NCBI RefSeq assembly: GCF_003967555.1
Contig: NZ_BIFS01000001.1
Span: 1,426,001-1,490,000, forward strand
Direction of reading: 5' to 3'
DNA length: 64,000 nt
Origin: Dictyobacter kobayashii
GTDB taxonomy: Bacteria; Chloroflexota; Ktedonobacteria; Ktedonobacterales; Ktedonobacteraceae
Shown: positions 55,237-64,000 of the stretch, piece by piece
Numbering within the stretch: the first letter of the stretch is position 1
How the letters are laid out: each line of letters starts with the position of its first letter
The notes under the pieces: generated by a model
What the model saw: the letters and a program-made list of their open reading frames with translations, nothing else
Told to the model about the DNA's origin: nothing
The model's database searches: none
Program-made: the position numbers and the translations under genes

Positions 55237-56106
55237 TCAAATTGTCAATCGATAATAATCGTAGCGACTGAGCTGTGTAAAGCCGCAGGAGGTATAGAGT
55301 CCCAGTGCGTGCTCATTCTCAACTGCGACCTCTAAGACGATGTTTTTCTGTCCGCTCTTCAAAATCTCGTGCAACGCATAGATCAGTATCTGCCGCCCAT
55401 AGCCACGTTTCTGATACTGGGGCAACACGCCAACACCCGCGATATAGGCATCGTGTGTGCTATTGAACACATCAATCTTACCGACGGCGACGTCATCAAT
55501 ACTGGCCACATAGAAAGTACGCCGGTCATCGTTCAGCATTCTGGTCGAATACCAATCTACTTCTTCTTCAGGTATAGCAAATGCGGCCGCGGTAATAGAT
55601 TGCAGAATAGCTCGATCATCCACACCAGCCTGGCGGAATTGTAGCGGAGAAGAGGCTGATAGTGCCGGCGGTTGTGGTGATCGGAAGGCCATTTTATACT
55701 CAGAATGATCATACTGTGGCTTTAGGGCTGCTACAAAGGCCTGTCCAGAGGCAGATTGATTTTCAACGATGAACAACAAGGAGGGCAATTGTCGTCTCTG
55801 ACATTCTTTACGTGCTGCCTCCAGCAAGGTTGTAAAAATGCCACGCCGGCGCCAGTCGGGCGCGACCATGCCACTAACCTCAGCCTCCTGCGCGTTAAAG
55901 CAAAAGATGGGCAGATAGCCAACCAACTTTCCCTGCTCATAGTACAAAAAGTCATTTATCTCGTTCTTCGGGCGGGCCTGCAGGCTGACCCAATTCAACT
56001 TGAGATCTAACTGCTCATAGGCATTACATTCCTCAGCCAGCATCCCAATGGCGGCCAGTTCTTCCTGGCTCAAACCTTGCGCGATATACAAACCATGTCT
56101 ACTCAT
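55237..56106 (-). CDS. Tandem GNAT-family acetyltransferase
   Basis: 289 residues with two GNAT folds. The N-terminal one (residues 5-135: YEQGKLVGYLPIFCF, EAEVSGMVAPDWRRRGIFTT) and the C-terminal one (about 150-289: FRQAGVDDRAILQSITAAAF, VAVGKIDVFNSTHDAYIAGV, GVLPQYQKRGYGRQILIYAL, NEHALGLYTSCGFTQLSRYD). Both keep an acetyl-CoA loop (RRRGIF and QKRGYG). The layout resembles mycothiol-synthase-like double GNAT enzymes, but the substrate cannot be given. It lies on the same strand as and upstream of the DA1-like gene, with a 50-base gap. Confidence 0.8.
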   Translation of the reverse strand: MSRHGLYIAQGLSQEELAAIGMLAEECNAYEQLDLKLNWVSLQARPKNEINDFLYYEQGKLVGYLPIFCFNAQEAEVSGMVAPDWRRRGIFTTLLEAARKECQRRQLPSLLFIVENQSASGQAFVAALKPQYDHSEYKMAFRSPQPPALSASSPLQFRQAGVDDRAILQSITAAAFAIPEEEVDWYSTRMLNDDRRTFYVASIDDVAVGKIDVFNSTHDAYIAGVGVLPQYQKRGYGRQILIYALHEILKSGQKNIVLEVAVENEHALGLYTSCGFTQLSRYDYYRLTI

Positions 56107-56340
56107 TCAGTTGTATCTATGTCCTTCTATTGCCATAATAATTATCGTCATCGACACAATCTCGTCTATATAGTTCATCATACAATGAAAGTGTAAAAAA
56201 GTATAGAATAAAGAAGAACATGCAAATTTTTAGCCGCCTGAAGCCGGGATCGATTTTAGCCCGTAATAAGGGTACACACCATGTAGATAATGTGTAGCAA
56301 ATCCATCATCTCAGTACTTGATTCCAAGGAGGACACGACG

Positions 56341-56511
56341 ATGCCGAATAAAAAACCACTCAAGGGCGTTGGTGCAAAAGAAGAACGCCAGTATGAGAAG
56401 ATCAAAGAATCGGCACAAAAAAGTGGCCGATACGGTGATCGTGCCGAGGAAGTAGCTGCTCGTACCGTCATGAAACATCACAAAGAAGAGCACCATAAAA
56501 AAGGTCAGTAG
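56341..56511 (+). CDS. Small basic conserved protein
   Basis: 56 residues from ATG at 56341, eight bases after AAGGAGG; an in-frame ATG at 56290 lies before that site. The sequence (KEERQYEKIKESAQKSGRYG, DRAEEVAARTVMKHHKEEHH) matches a widespread small helical family often labelled plasmid stabilisation protein, without proven function. It is rich in Lys, Glu and His. It is followed by a strong bidirectional terminator. Confidence 0.75.
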   Translation: MPNKKPLKGVGAKEERQYEKIKESAQKSGRYGDRAEEVAARTVMKHHKEEHHKKGQ

Positions 56512-56514
56512 TAC

Positions 56515-56557
56515 AAAAAAGAAGGGGCACATCTATGATATGTGCCCCTTCTTTTTT
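56515..56557. terminator. Bidirectional terminator with an 18-bp perfect stem
   Basis: AAAAAAGAAGGGGCACAT and its exact complement flank CTATGAT, giving A/T tracts on both sides. It lies between the small basic gene and the convergent secreted-protein gene. Confidence 0.9.
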
Positions 56558-56580
56558 GTGTGGTGAGAGGTTGAAAACCA

Positions 56581-57477
56581 CTAACCTACAGACGTAGTGT
56601 AATGAAGCAGGAAAGCGCAGGGGCCACTATCCGAAGTACTGACGTTACCAGTCACGCTACCATTGCCATGAGCATATACGTTGTTATTTTGGTAATAAAC
56701 GTGGGTAGCATTGGCTACACAAAACGGATTGTTTTGCATATGATCGTATGTCCAGACGACAGCTTGAGTGTTATTATTCTGATAAGAAGAGCCAATGTTA
56801 TGAGCGGCCTCAAACCAACCATCATTAGAAAGCCACCAACGATAATCCGAGCCACTATAATAAGTCACCGACCTACCATCATAATTGAAATTGATGTCAT
56901 CCAGTACTTCATTGACATGGATGCCAACGGGATCCCACCAATCGGTGTGAAAATTACCAGCCCGGTTAGAGACCAACGGACTGACAGTGCCGCTAGAAGA
57001 GATAGATTGGCTGGCGGAGATGCCATTTTTTGTTGATGGATTGGTTAGAGCTGAGGTCGGAGTGCCAACAGCGATAAGTTGGGTGTGCGCTTGAGTATTG
57101 AGAGCTAGTTCAACCGCACCTAGTTTTATTCCCTTAGGAGCCGTCAAGTCATACGAGTAAATATAGGACCCACTAATAGCTTGTCCAAGAACGCTAAAGT
57201 AGCTTATACTTGACGGCTGGAGCAATCCCGAAGGCACCTTGAATGATTGTATATTGGGCGAATGTGTAGCCGACGCTTGAAATGCTTGCTGAGATACAAC
57301 GGGTATCACATTTCCCTGAATTTTACCGCCTGCTACATTAAATTCTTGCGCGGCACTTGCTGCCAGGACTAAATGTGCAGGGAGAAGGCCAAATCCCAAC
57401 GTCAGCATACTCAGTAAAGCCACGATTATATAAATGAAACAACGCGTGATTGTTTTAGCAGAGGTCTTTCTCCACAT
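56581..57477 (-). CDS. Secreted protein of unknown function
   Basis: 298 residues. A basic N-tail and a hydrophobic segment (FIYIIVALLSMLTLGFGLLP) end in LAASA, a typical signal peptide. The mature part is rich in Ser, Asn and aromatic residues (GNFHTDWWDPVGIHVNEVLD, YYSGSDYRWWLSNDGWFEAA) with two Cys (FCVANA and PCAFLL) that could form a disulphide. No family is recognised. A second secreted protein gene lies upstream on the same strand. Confidence 0.65.
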   Translation of the reverse strand: MWRKTSAKTITRCFIYIIVALLSMLTLGFGLLPAHLVLAASAAQEFNVAGGKIQGNVIPVVSQQAFQASATHSPNIQSFKVPSGLLQPSSISYFSVLGQAISGSYIYSYDLTAPKGIKLGAVELALNTQAHTQLIAVGTPTSALTNPSTKNGISASQSISSSGTVSPLVSNRAGNFHTDWWDPVGIHVNEVLDDINFNYDGRSVTYYSGSDYRWWLSNDGWFEAAHNIGSSYQNNNTQAVVWTYDHMQNNPFCVANATHVYYQNNNVYAHGNGSVTGNVSTSDSGPCAFLLHYTTSVG

Positions 57478-57579
57478 ATCTGTTGCCTCCTAAGAATATG
57501 TTGTCCTGTTACAAGAATGTTTGATACAAAAACCTTAATGAAATCGAATTACTAGATGTGATCAAATGAGGAAGAATAG

Positions 57580-58137
57580 TTACAACACGGAAATGCGATC
57601 CCAGGGCTGAAGACCAGAGCAGGTGCCTCCCCAAACCAGAAGGACCGTCAGATCGGCGACATAGGCATAGACGGTACCAGTATTGGTGAAACGGGTATCT
57701 CTATTGGACCAGCTAGCGGTAAATGTCGCTGGTGAACCACTAAAGCTATTGAAGGTATTTCTTGTCTGATTCTGCCAACTCACCGTATAGTCAACGTGAA
57801 CGATGATGCCAAGAGAGGAGTTGGCTGACTCGTTAAACGCAGCATTACCTCTACCCAGCGATTGAAGAGAGAGACTAGATGTGCCACAATCACCTGAAAC
57901 AGTATTATTGGGAGTAGTTCCATTCGTCGTACAGAATCCATGATTCATGGCATACTTCCTGGCAGCAACCGAGAGATGGACACAATCTAGTTTTAAAGGG
58001 ACAGTTTGAGATACCACAGCGTCATGAGGGCTGGCATGCGCCGATGCACTAAGCGTGCTTGCGACAAAGAGAAGGTTAACAAGCATTGCTGCTAGCAGAA
58101 GCAGGACTAGTTTGCGAGCAGTCGAAGAGAGTACCAT
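57580..58137 (-). CDS. Secreted cysteine-containing protein of unknown function
   Basis: 185 residues. The signal peptide (KLVLLLLAAMLVNLLFVAST..SAHA) is clear. The mature part has five cysteines (LDCVHLS, GFCTTNG, GDCGTSS, GGTCSGL), suggesting disulphides, and a beta-rich C-terminal half (DYTVSWQNQTRNTFNSFSG, VYAYVADLTVLLVWGGTC). The family is not recognised. AAAGGATG lies before ATG at 58137. Confidence 0.65.
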   Translation of the reverse strand: MVLSSTARKLVLLLLAAMLVNLLFVASTLSASAHASPHDAVVSQTVPLKLDCVHLSVAARKYAMNHGFCTTNGTTPNNTVSGDCGTSSLSLQSLGRGNAAFNESANSSLGIIVHVDYTVSWQNQTRNTFNSFSGSPATFTASWSNRDTRFTNTGTVYAYVADLTVLLVWGGTCSGLQPWDRISVL

Positions 58138-58455
58138 TTGTACATCCTTTCTTTTTCGTACTAGCGATTCGACAAATACTTTTTAGAAGGCTCGCTATAT
58201 ACGTCTTTGGAATATCATGACGTACATCCTTTTCTTGATATCAGTTGCAGGACATGAAATATTTTCACGTAGCGAAGCTATCACTCTCTTTGATTGTAAA
58301 TTTAAATCAGTAAAAGTCACCCCTTAGAAAGGGGGATTTCGTGACAGGGGAAATCAGCCAGGGAAAGAAAAATAGCCCCTTATTTTGGGAGGGGCTGGGG
58401 GAAACGATAAACAATGAGGGGTAGATAGAAACGAGCTGACACGTCAGAATAGTTA
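58138..58455. other. Intergenic stretch with C/G-run repeats
   Basis: No gene is seen. Near 58318-58395 are several C4-5/G4-5 runs (ccccttagaaaggggg, ggggaaatc, ccccttattttgggagggg) that can pair with one another as stacked hairpins. A related string (ccccttatttaaggggg) occurs at 58980-58996. Confidence 0.4.
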
Positions 58456-58833
58456 TTAATGGGTCAATACCTTTCGTACCAGAGGCCAAAAAATACCCAC
58501 AACAGCTATTAACGAGAAAGCAATTGCCATAAGGTAATACGAGGGGGGGATAGATGAACAAGAAAAATGCACCGAATCAGAAGGTGAGACAAGATCTTTT
58601 CCATTGCAGGCAGGATAAGCAATTAGAATAGCAATGAACAGAATGAACGCAGGCACAGCACCAAATCCTATAAAAAGCGCCCATAGGTTATGAAATCGCC
58701 AACGTATAATGCCATAGATCAGCATAAAAAGGCTGAGCAGCACAAGGGGAGCGCCCAGACTGAGTAGACTCAAAAGTCCCAAACCGAGCAGTGAGCCGGT
58801 TAGCAACCAATAGAAAGTATATCGAGCTTGCAT
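58456..58833 (-). CDS. Small multi-pass membrane protein
   Basis: 125 residues with four hydrophobic segments (YTFYWLLTGSLLGLGLLSLL, PLVLLSLFMLIYGIIRW, FIGFGAVPAFILFIAILIAY, YYLMAIAFSLIAVVGIFWPL). A loop with two Cys (PACNGKD and FSCSS) lies between segments three and four. The family is not recognised. GGAGAGAGG precedes ATG. Confidence 0.6.
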   Translation of the reverse strand: MQARYTFYWLLTGSLLGLGLLSLLSLGAPLVLLSLFMLIYGIIRWRFHNLWALFIGFGAVPAFILFIAILIAYPACNGKDLVSPSDSVHFSCSSIPPSYYLMAIAFSLIAVVGIFWPLVRKVLTH

Positions 58834-59072
58834 GCCTCTCTCCTTTACCCGTAATTGACTGCATTATCTTTTAATGCAAATTATAGAAGAATAAATCATT
58901 TTATTGCAGTGAGTTTGCTCATGGCATCAGTGATGTACTAACTCATGATATTACAGCCCCCCTCTTCTTCTCGAAATACCCCCTTATTTAAGGGGGACAA
59001 ACAAAGATTGAGCAACTATACTCATGACAGATATCGAAATTGGTTCATACGGCAATACGAAAGGAAGTTTTT

Positions 59073-59507
59073 ATGACTACACGCCAACGCATTGAGACCT
59101 GGAGTGGATTACTCTCCCTAACATTTGGCATCCTCGGTCTGGCCTACGCCATATTTGGACCACTCTATCAGTACACAAGTAGTACAACAGATCCCAGCGG
59201 AAAGAGTGGTACAGCAAGTGGAACCGCCAATTTATTGCAGATGGGAATACAGCCGATAACACTGGTCATATTCTGTATACTATTGCTTGCACTGATTGGT
59301 GTCGCCATCGCGGCGCAGTTACACGGCCGTACAGGAAACAATGGCTGGCGTACAATCCTCTGGTTATCGACAGCTATTATTACAATTTTTATATTGATAT
59401 CTATTCTCAGTGTAGGAATATTTTTTCTACCAGCGTTTCTGTTTGCTGCAATTGCCAGTATAATAACCTTATTGAGTAGAAACAGCCCAGCGACCAGATT
59501 GAGCTAG
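59073..59507 (+). CDS. Three-segment membrane protein
   Basis: 144 residues from ATG at 59073, which follows AAGGAAG; an in-frame ATG at 59040 lies before that site. Three hydrophobic helices (WSGLLSLTFGILGLAYAIFG, ITLVIFCILLLALIGVAIAA, LWLSTAIITIFILISILSVG onward) with a Ser/Thr/Gly-rich outer loop. The family is not recognised. It converges on the regulator gene to its right. Confidence 0.6.
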   Translation: MTTRQRIETWSGLLSLTFGILGLAYAIFGPLYQYTSSTTDPSGKSGTASGTANLLQMGIQPITLVIFCILLLALIGVAIAAQLHGRTGNNGWRTILWLSTAIITIFILISILSVGIFFLPAFLFAAIASIITLLSRNSPATRLS

Positions 59508-59536
59508 CATGGTGTTACGCAGAGGCTGAAGCAATA

Positions 59537-62289
59537 TCAGGGGTACAAACCAAGCTCTCTAGCTCGTACCACTATCAGTGCGCGATTATGAATGTGGAGT
59601 TTCCCGTAGATATTCTTAATGTGCCACTGAACAGTACTTTTCGCAACCACCATAGATTGGGCTATCTCATCATTCGATAAGCCGGAGGCAACGTAACGTA
59701 TGACCTCTATCTCACGCCTGCTCAAAGGTTCAATACCGACATCGGAGAAAGAAGTTCTTAGCGCATTACTTTGTTCGGATATACTATTTTTCTCGAACGG
59801 TTTTCCGAAAGCGCATAATAATTTCTCAATATACTGCCATATCATATTGCCGTGCGGGATAGTACGTCCTTTTTGTTGAGAGTTAAACAACTTTAATAGC
59901 AAGCACTGCATGGGCTGACCTTCGTCTACAAAGAGGCGAATGTAGCCCTCCTCTTGCGTAGATAAGAGTGTATCTTGTAGCATCTGTAAGCTCTGGCTAA
60001 CAAGACCTTGCTTGAAATAAGCAAGTGACATCAACATTCGGCTCTCTAGCAGCATGCGCGTCTGCCCGGTTGACTCCAGCAGGGATAACTGTGAGTCCAA
60101 AAGATCCAATGCTTTTTTGGAATGTTTCAAAGCTATATGTATGCGTGCGAGCGTAACATTTTCAAACTCTCCCAGAAAGCTCCTCTGGGCAAGATCGTTC
60201 GCCGCATCAACCTCTTGCTGCATCAAGAGCAAGCGTACCTTATAGGTAGAAACCAGAGGGGTAACCCAAATCGGCAATTGTTGCCCTAGTGCCTGTTCTT
60301 CCGCCTGTTGAAGCATGTCGAGTGTTCCATCCTTATCTCCCTGTACATGTTTTATTGCCGCCAGCATAGCGTAGCCATAGACAACATACTCCCTGTTGCC
60401 CCATTGTTTGCTAAGAGAGATACCATCTACGAGATGCCGTTCCGCCGTCTCGAGTTCATTCCACTCATAGAGCAGGCTGCCCATCCCAACATATGCCATC
60501 CCAGCATAAGGCAACGGCTGCTTCTTCCTTTTATTAAACACTAACACTTGCTGGTATATTTTTGCGGCTGCATAGAGTTGACCTTGCATCCCTTTCATCG
60601 TCGCCAAGCTGCAGAGAGTAAGATAAGCCAAGTAAACATTGCCCATTTTTTGGCTGAGGATACTCGCCTCAGTAAAAGCCTGAACAGCTTCAATTACATT
60701 GCGGCTAAATGCGTAAATAAGCCCGAGGTTTAAGGTGACGGTACTACGCATAAAGAGATTGTTCGCAGACAGTTGCTCTAAAGCTTTATGAGCCAGGGCT
60801 ATACTATGGGGTACATTTCCCTGAGATATATTGACATAGACATCTAAAGCTGTAATCTCTCCCTGAATATCCTGTAATTCATCATGATCCGTTATAACAC
60901 TATTTGCTTCTTGATCTTGTTCAGAAACATTTCCACCTATTTGGTATGAAAGATAGTGATTTATCCCTTTTTGGCATAACGTAACCATAGTTGTGCTTCG
61001 CTGAGTTGTCCGGTTGTTGCCAGTCCCCAGCCACGTAGCAAGCACAGCTGCGGTTCTTTGCATACCAGATGCTCTGGCAGGGTATTTAGCCAACGTAGTA
61101 ATGTCGTTATCTCTCCATTTTGTTCAAATATTTTTCCAACCCGCCTAATCAGTCGAACAGCCCGCTCAAAATCTGTTGCTGCTAGAGAGTGATCCACGGC
61201 TTCAGCCATAAAATTGTTCTGCTCATACCAGGCTGAAGCGCGCCGATGGAGAACCAACACTAGTTGAGGGTACAAGTACTGTAACCTATTGTATAGAAAG
61301 TCACCAAAAAGCTGACTATAGCGATACCAGTGCCGCTTCTCATCAAATGGGATAATAAACAAGTTTCCCTGTTCTAAGAGTTCCAGCATTATCTGTCCAT
61401 TTTCACGCCCCGTCAGCACATTGCATAATGGTTCGCTGAGCTGATTAAGGATGGCCGTATGCAGTAAAAAATGCTGCACCTCTTCGGACTGTTGAGAAAA
61501 CACCTCAGCCGTAAGATAGTCCAGGATGTAACGATGGCCTCCATTAAACACCGTAAGGAAATGAGAGATGTCAGTCCCACGTTGTAATGAGAGCGCAGCA
61601 AGTTGTAGCCCTGCAATCCATCCTTCTGTACGAGCCTGTATTTTGGTAGCAACATCCAAAGTGATATCTAGCTGCATCGTTTGGTTAAAAAACTCCAATG
61701 TCTCTTCAGTCGTAAAATAGAGATCTGTAGCATCTAAGGCAAGCAGTTGTCCACGTGCGCGTAAACGCGGCAAAGGTAATGGAGACATAGTCCGGCTAGC
61801 GATCACAATATGCATGTAGGGAGGCATGTGCTCTAAAAGCAGTGAAACGCTATCGTGAATAGGGGTGGTTTCAATAACGTGGTAATCGTCCAGTACAAGA
61901 ACGAAATGCTCTTCAATTGTCATTAGAGCATTGATCAACATCGTGATTACAGCCTCGAAAGACGAACTTTGCGGAGTATGTAGCAGCGCCAGAGTATGTT
62001 CACCTATACCTGGATATAATGTTTCCAGAGCATTAATAAGATAGCTCCAGAAGCGTATCAAATCGTTGTCTCCTTTATCGAGAGAAACCCATGCGACAGG
62101 GCAGTGCTTCTGCTGCGCCCATTCGCTCAATAATGTTGTCTTACCAAAACCGGCAGGGGTTGAAATAAAGGTGATTTTCCGCTGTAACACTTCCTGCAGC
62201 TGATTAATAAGCTTTGAACGAAACACGACATGAGGACGTGTTGATGGTATGAGTAATTTGGTTATAAGGAGTGTATTCAACTGTAACAT
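59537..62289 (-). CDS. MalT-type LuxR-family transcriptional regulator, one frameshift
   Basis: The N-terminal STAND ATPase has Walker A STPAGFGKTTLL near 45, Walker B FVLVLDDYHVIE near 128, and RARGQLLALDATDLYFTTEE. A helical middle region follows, with a break at the A5/T5 run 60968-60972. Adding one A joins LRYAKKG to INHYLSYQIGG and gives 917 residues, normal for MalT-like proteins. TPR-like repeats follow (LNLGLIYAFSRNVIEAVQAF, AGMAYVGMGSLLYEWNELET). The C-terminal LuxR helix-turn-helix is LSRREIEVIRYVASGLSNDE and STVQWHIKNIYGKLHIHNRA. It is a ligand-controlled activator; inducer and targets are unknown. Confidence 0.85.
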
Positions 62290-62770
62290 ACTATAAGAGC
62301 CTTCTCTTTAAATTATGAATGAATAATCTCCGCTAATCCTGGATATTTCCAGCATATCTAACTATTTCTATTCGGGTAAAACTTTCACAGACAAATATTT
62401 TACTTTACAGGGCTGATTAGTTGCTTGTGTAACCTTTTTCTTCTATAAGGATGTGTATACTACAAGGAAAAGATATTTGTCAAGTACTTAAGTTTCTTGA
62501 AGTTTAAAATAAATTTATAATTTTGCATTATTTAGTTTGCATAAACATATAAATCATTCTTAATAAGCATTAGTTTGTATTTAGAATAAGCTTCTTTCAA
62601 ATTAGCGGCACCCTGAGATCAACCTCAGCTAACGGGAATTTCACTATCAAGGTAAAAATATAGCTGCATCCTGGAGGTTCCGTGATATACTGTTGGAGAG
62701 ATATCCAGTATAAAATATTATGGCATTTATAGCCAAAAGATGACCTCCTATTCAGGAAGCAGGAACAAGC
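62290..62770. other. AT-rich divergent intergenic region
   Basis: About 480 bases, very AT-rich between 62470 and 62600, separating the minus-strand regulator from the plus-strand phosphodiesterase. It should hold promoters for both. No ORF or RNA gene could be supported. Confidence 0.4.
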
Positions 62771-64000
62771 ATGCTCAATTCGGCGTCAATAAAGCTAGTC
62801 AATAGCTCGCGCTTTGCTCAACGATTCATCCGTCCACGTTACGATTCTTATTGCTTCTCTAATCTTCCTGCAACGATTCAGTTTCTGCTTACCGGCAATG
62901 GACAAAGCGCCCTACCCCTCGATGTATTTGGAGATTTACCAACTCAGTATGATACGGTGGTGCTCTTCTTTATTGATGCCTTTGGCTGGCGCTTCTTTGA
63001 AAAGTACGCGGACAAATATGAATTACTGAAAACCTTTATGGCGGAAGGGGTGGTCTCGAAGATGACTTCCCAGTTTCCGTCAACCACGGCAGCCCATGTC
63101 ACCTGCATCCATACCGGACTCAATGTAGGCCAGAGTGGGGTCTACGAATGGAATTATTATGAGCCGCTGGTCAATGATATCATCTCGCCCCTGACCTTTT
63201 CCTTTGCGGGCGAGAAGTTTACGCGTGATACCATCAAAAACTCTGGCATTGCCCCACAGCTTTTTCCCGCGCCAGACCTTCTACCAGACCTTACAAGCTG
63301 GCATTGATTCACATATCCTGCAGTATCAGGCCTACACCCCCTCTACCTACTCGGATATCGTCTTCCGTGGGGCCGAGGTCCATCCTTATAACGTGATCTC
63401 TGAGGCTTTTACCAACCTGAGCACAATGCTCAACCGTCCACAAAAACGACCTACCTACTATTTTCTCTATTTTGATCGCATCGATACGACCTGTCATAAT
63501 TACGGTCCTTCATCCAAACAACTGGACGAAGCTGTTGATCTCTGTTTGAATCAGATGAACCAGCTCTTTCTGCAAACCACGCGCCACAGTACAGGCAAAA
63601 CATTATTTATGATGACCGCAGATCATGGACAGGTCGAGGTCAGTCCTTACAATACCTATTATGTCAATCAGCAGATGCCCATTATCAATCGCTACCTCAA
63701 AACCAATAGCCGTGGTCATGTGCTGGCACCGGCGGGCTCGGCGCGCGATATGTTCTTACATATCAAAGAAGAGTATCTGGAGACAGCGGTCAATGAACTA
63801 CGGCAACGCCTGACCAACGGGCCTGACCAACAGGCCGAAGTCTATTTGACCCAGGAGCTGGTGGCCCAGAATTTCTTTGGTATGCAGCCACCTTCACGCA
63901 CTTTCATGGAGCGCGTGGGCAATGTCGTTATCCTGCCCTACAAACGCGAAACCGCCTGGTGGTATGAAGAAAACAAATTTAGCATGCATTTCCAGGGCCA
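62771..64000 (+). CDS. Alkaline-phosphatase-superfamily phosphodiesterase, one frameshift, runs off the window
   Basis: Metal-dependent phosphodiesterase/nucleotide pyrophosphatase type fold. The first metal Asp lies in TVVLFFIDAFGWRF, the nucleophile Thr in FPSTTAAHVTCIHTG, a second metal site in YFDRIDTTCHNYGP, and the DH pair in FMMTADHGQVE. The frame breaks near 63261-63270 (T5C3GCGCC), where one extra base is present. The restored reading is QLFPRQTFYQTLQAGID. The gene continues past position 64000, so the C-terminus is missing. The substrate is unknown. ATG at 62771 follows AGGAAGCAGGAACAAGC. Confidence 0.8.

Noticed and set aside
1..64000. CRISPR arrays or rRNA genes
   Set aside because: No regularly spaced short repeats and no rRNA-like sequence were seen on either strand.

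Overview
The window looks like a chromosomal segment of a filamentous Chloroflexota bacterium of the Ktedonobacteria type. This is inferred, not proven. The signs are an ISKra4-family transposon (a family first named from Ktedonobacter racemifer), F420-dependent enzymes, a TIR-NB-ARC-TPR protein, a MalT-type LuxR regulator, several PQQ-propeller lipoproteins, an ECF sigma/anti-sigma pair and moderate GC content. No replication origin, rRNA or CRISPR array is visible.

Layout. 0.5-2.4 kb: PQQ-propeller lipoprotein and a small membrane protein. 2.4-7.2 kb: an accessory block with a NADAR-domain protein, a C-rich intergenic stretch, a TIR-NB-ARC-TPR protein split by an in-frame TGA, and a tRNA-Arg(CCG) gene with an inverted partial copy of itself. 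7.4-11 kb: DNA uptake genes comEA, a small membrane gene and comEC (one frameshift). 11.3-21 kb: zinc-ribbon membrane protein, degenerate tyrosine recombinase, acidic protein, NarL-type two-component system, Ser/Thr kinase, LysM-like protein, and two copies of a palindromic repeat. 21.3-23.6 kb: ECF sigma factor and anti-sigma/PQQ sensor. 23.6-29.3 kb: purine operon with adenine deaminase and a xanthine-dehydrogenase-like enzyme. 29.8-32.6 kb: UroD-family protein and a putrescine-type aminotransferase. 33.06-34.68 kb: a complete ISKra4-type transposon. 34.8-40 kb: a proline T-box leader followed by archaeal-type ProRS, bacterial-type ProRS (five frameshifts), a GNAT enzyme and ArgJ. 40.3-46.5 kb: cupredoxin, sedolisin protease and an OpuC-type osmolyte transporter. 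46.7-48.1 kb: two F420/flavin-type enzymes. 48.2-50.5 kb: an RNA-repair pair (RNA ligase plus HD-Pnk) around a strongly structured spacer. 50.5-54.2 kb: oligopeptide-type ABC importer without its ATPases. 54.3-64 kb: DA1-like LIM metallopeptidase, acetyltransferase, secreted and membrane proteins of unknown function, MalT-type regulator and a truncated phosphodiesterase.

The genes that most clearly work together are: adenine deaminase plus the xanthine-dehydrogenase-like subunits (adenine to hypoxanthine and possibly onward), the RNA ligase/HD-Pnk pair (sealing and end healing of broken RNA), the T-box ProRS operon, the OpuC operon, the sigma/anti-sigma pair, and comEA/comEC. The TIR protein and NADAR protein may form an NAD/ADP-ribose based defence pair.

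Caveat for the reader: at least nine coding regions carry single-base frameshifts, nearly all in short homopolymers. In each complete case, restoring one base per break (five in proS) gives a full-length family member whose length is an exact multiple of three. This pattern may reflect sequencing error rather than biology, so these genes are given as joined features with the break positions stated.
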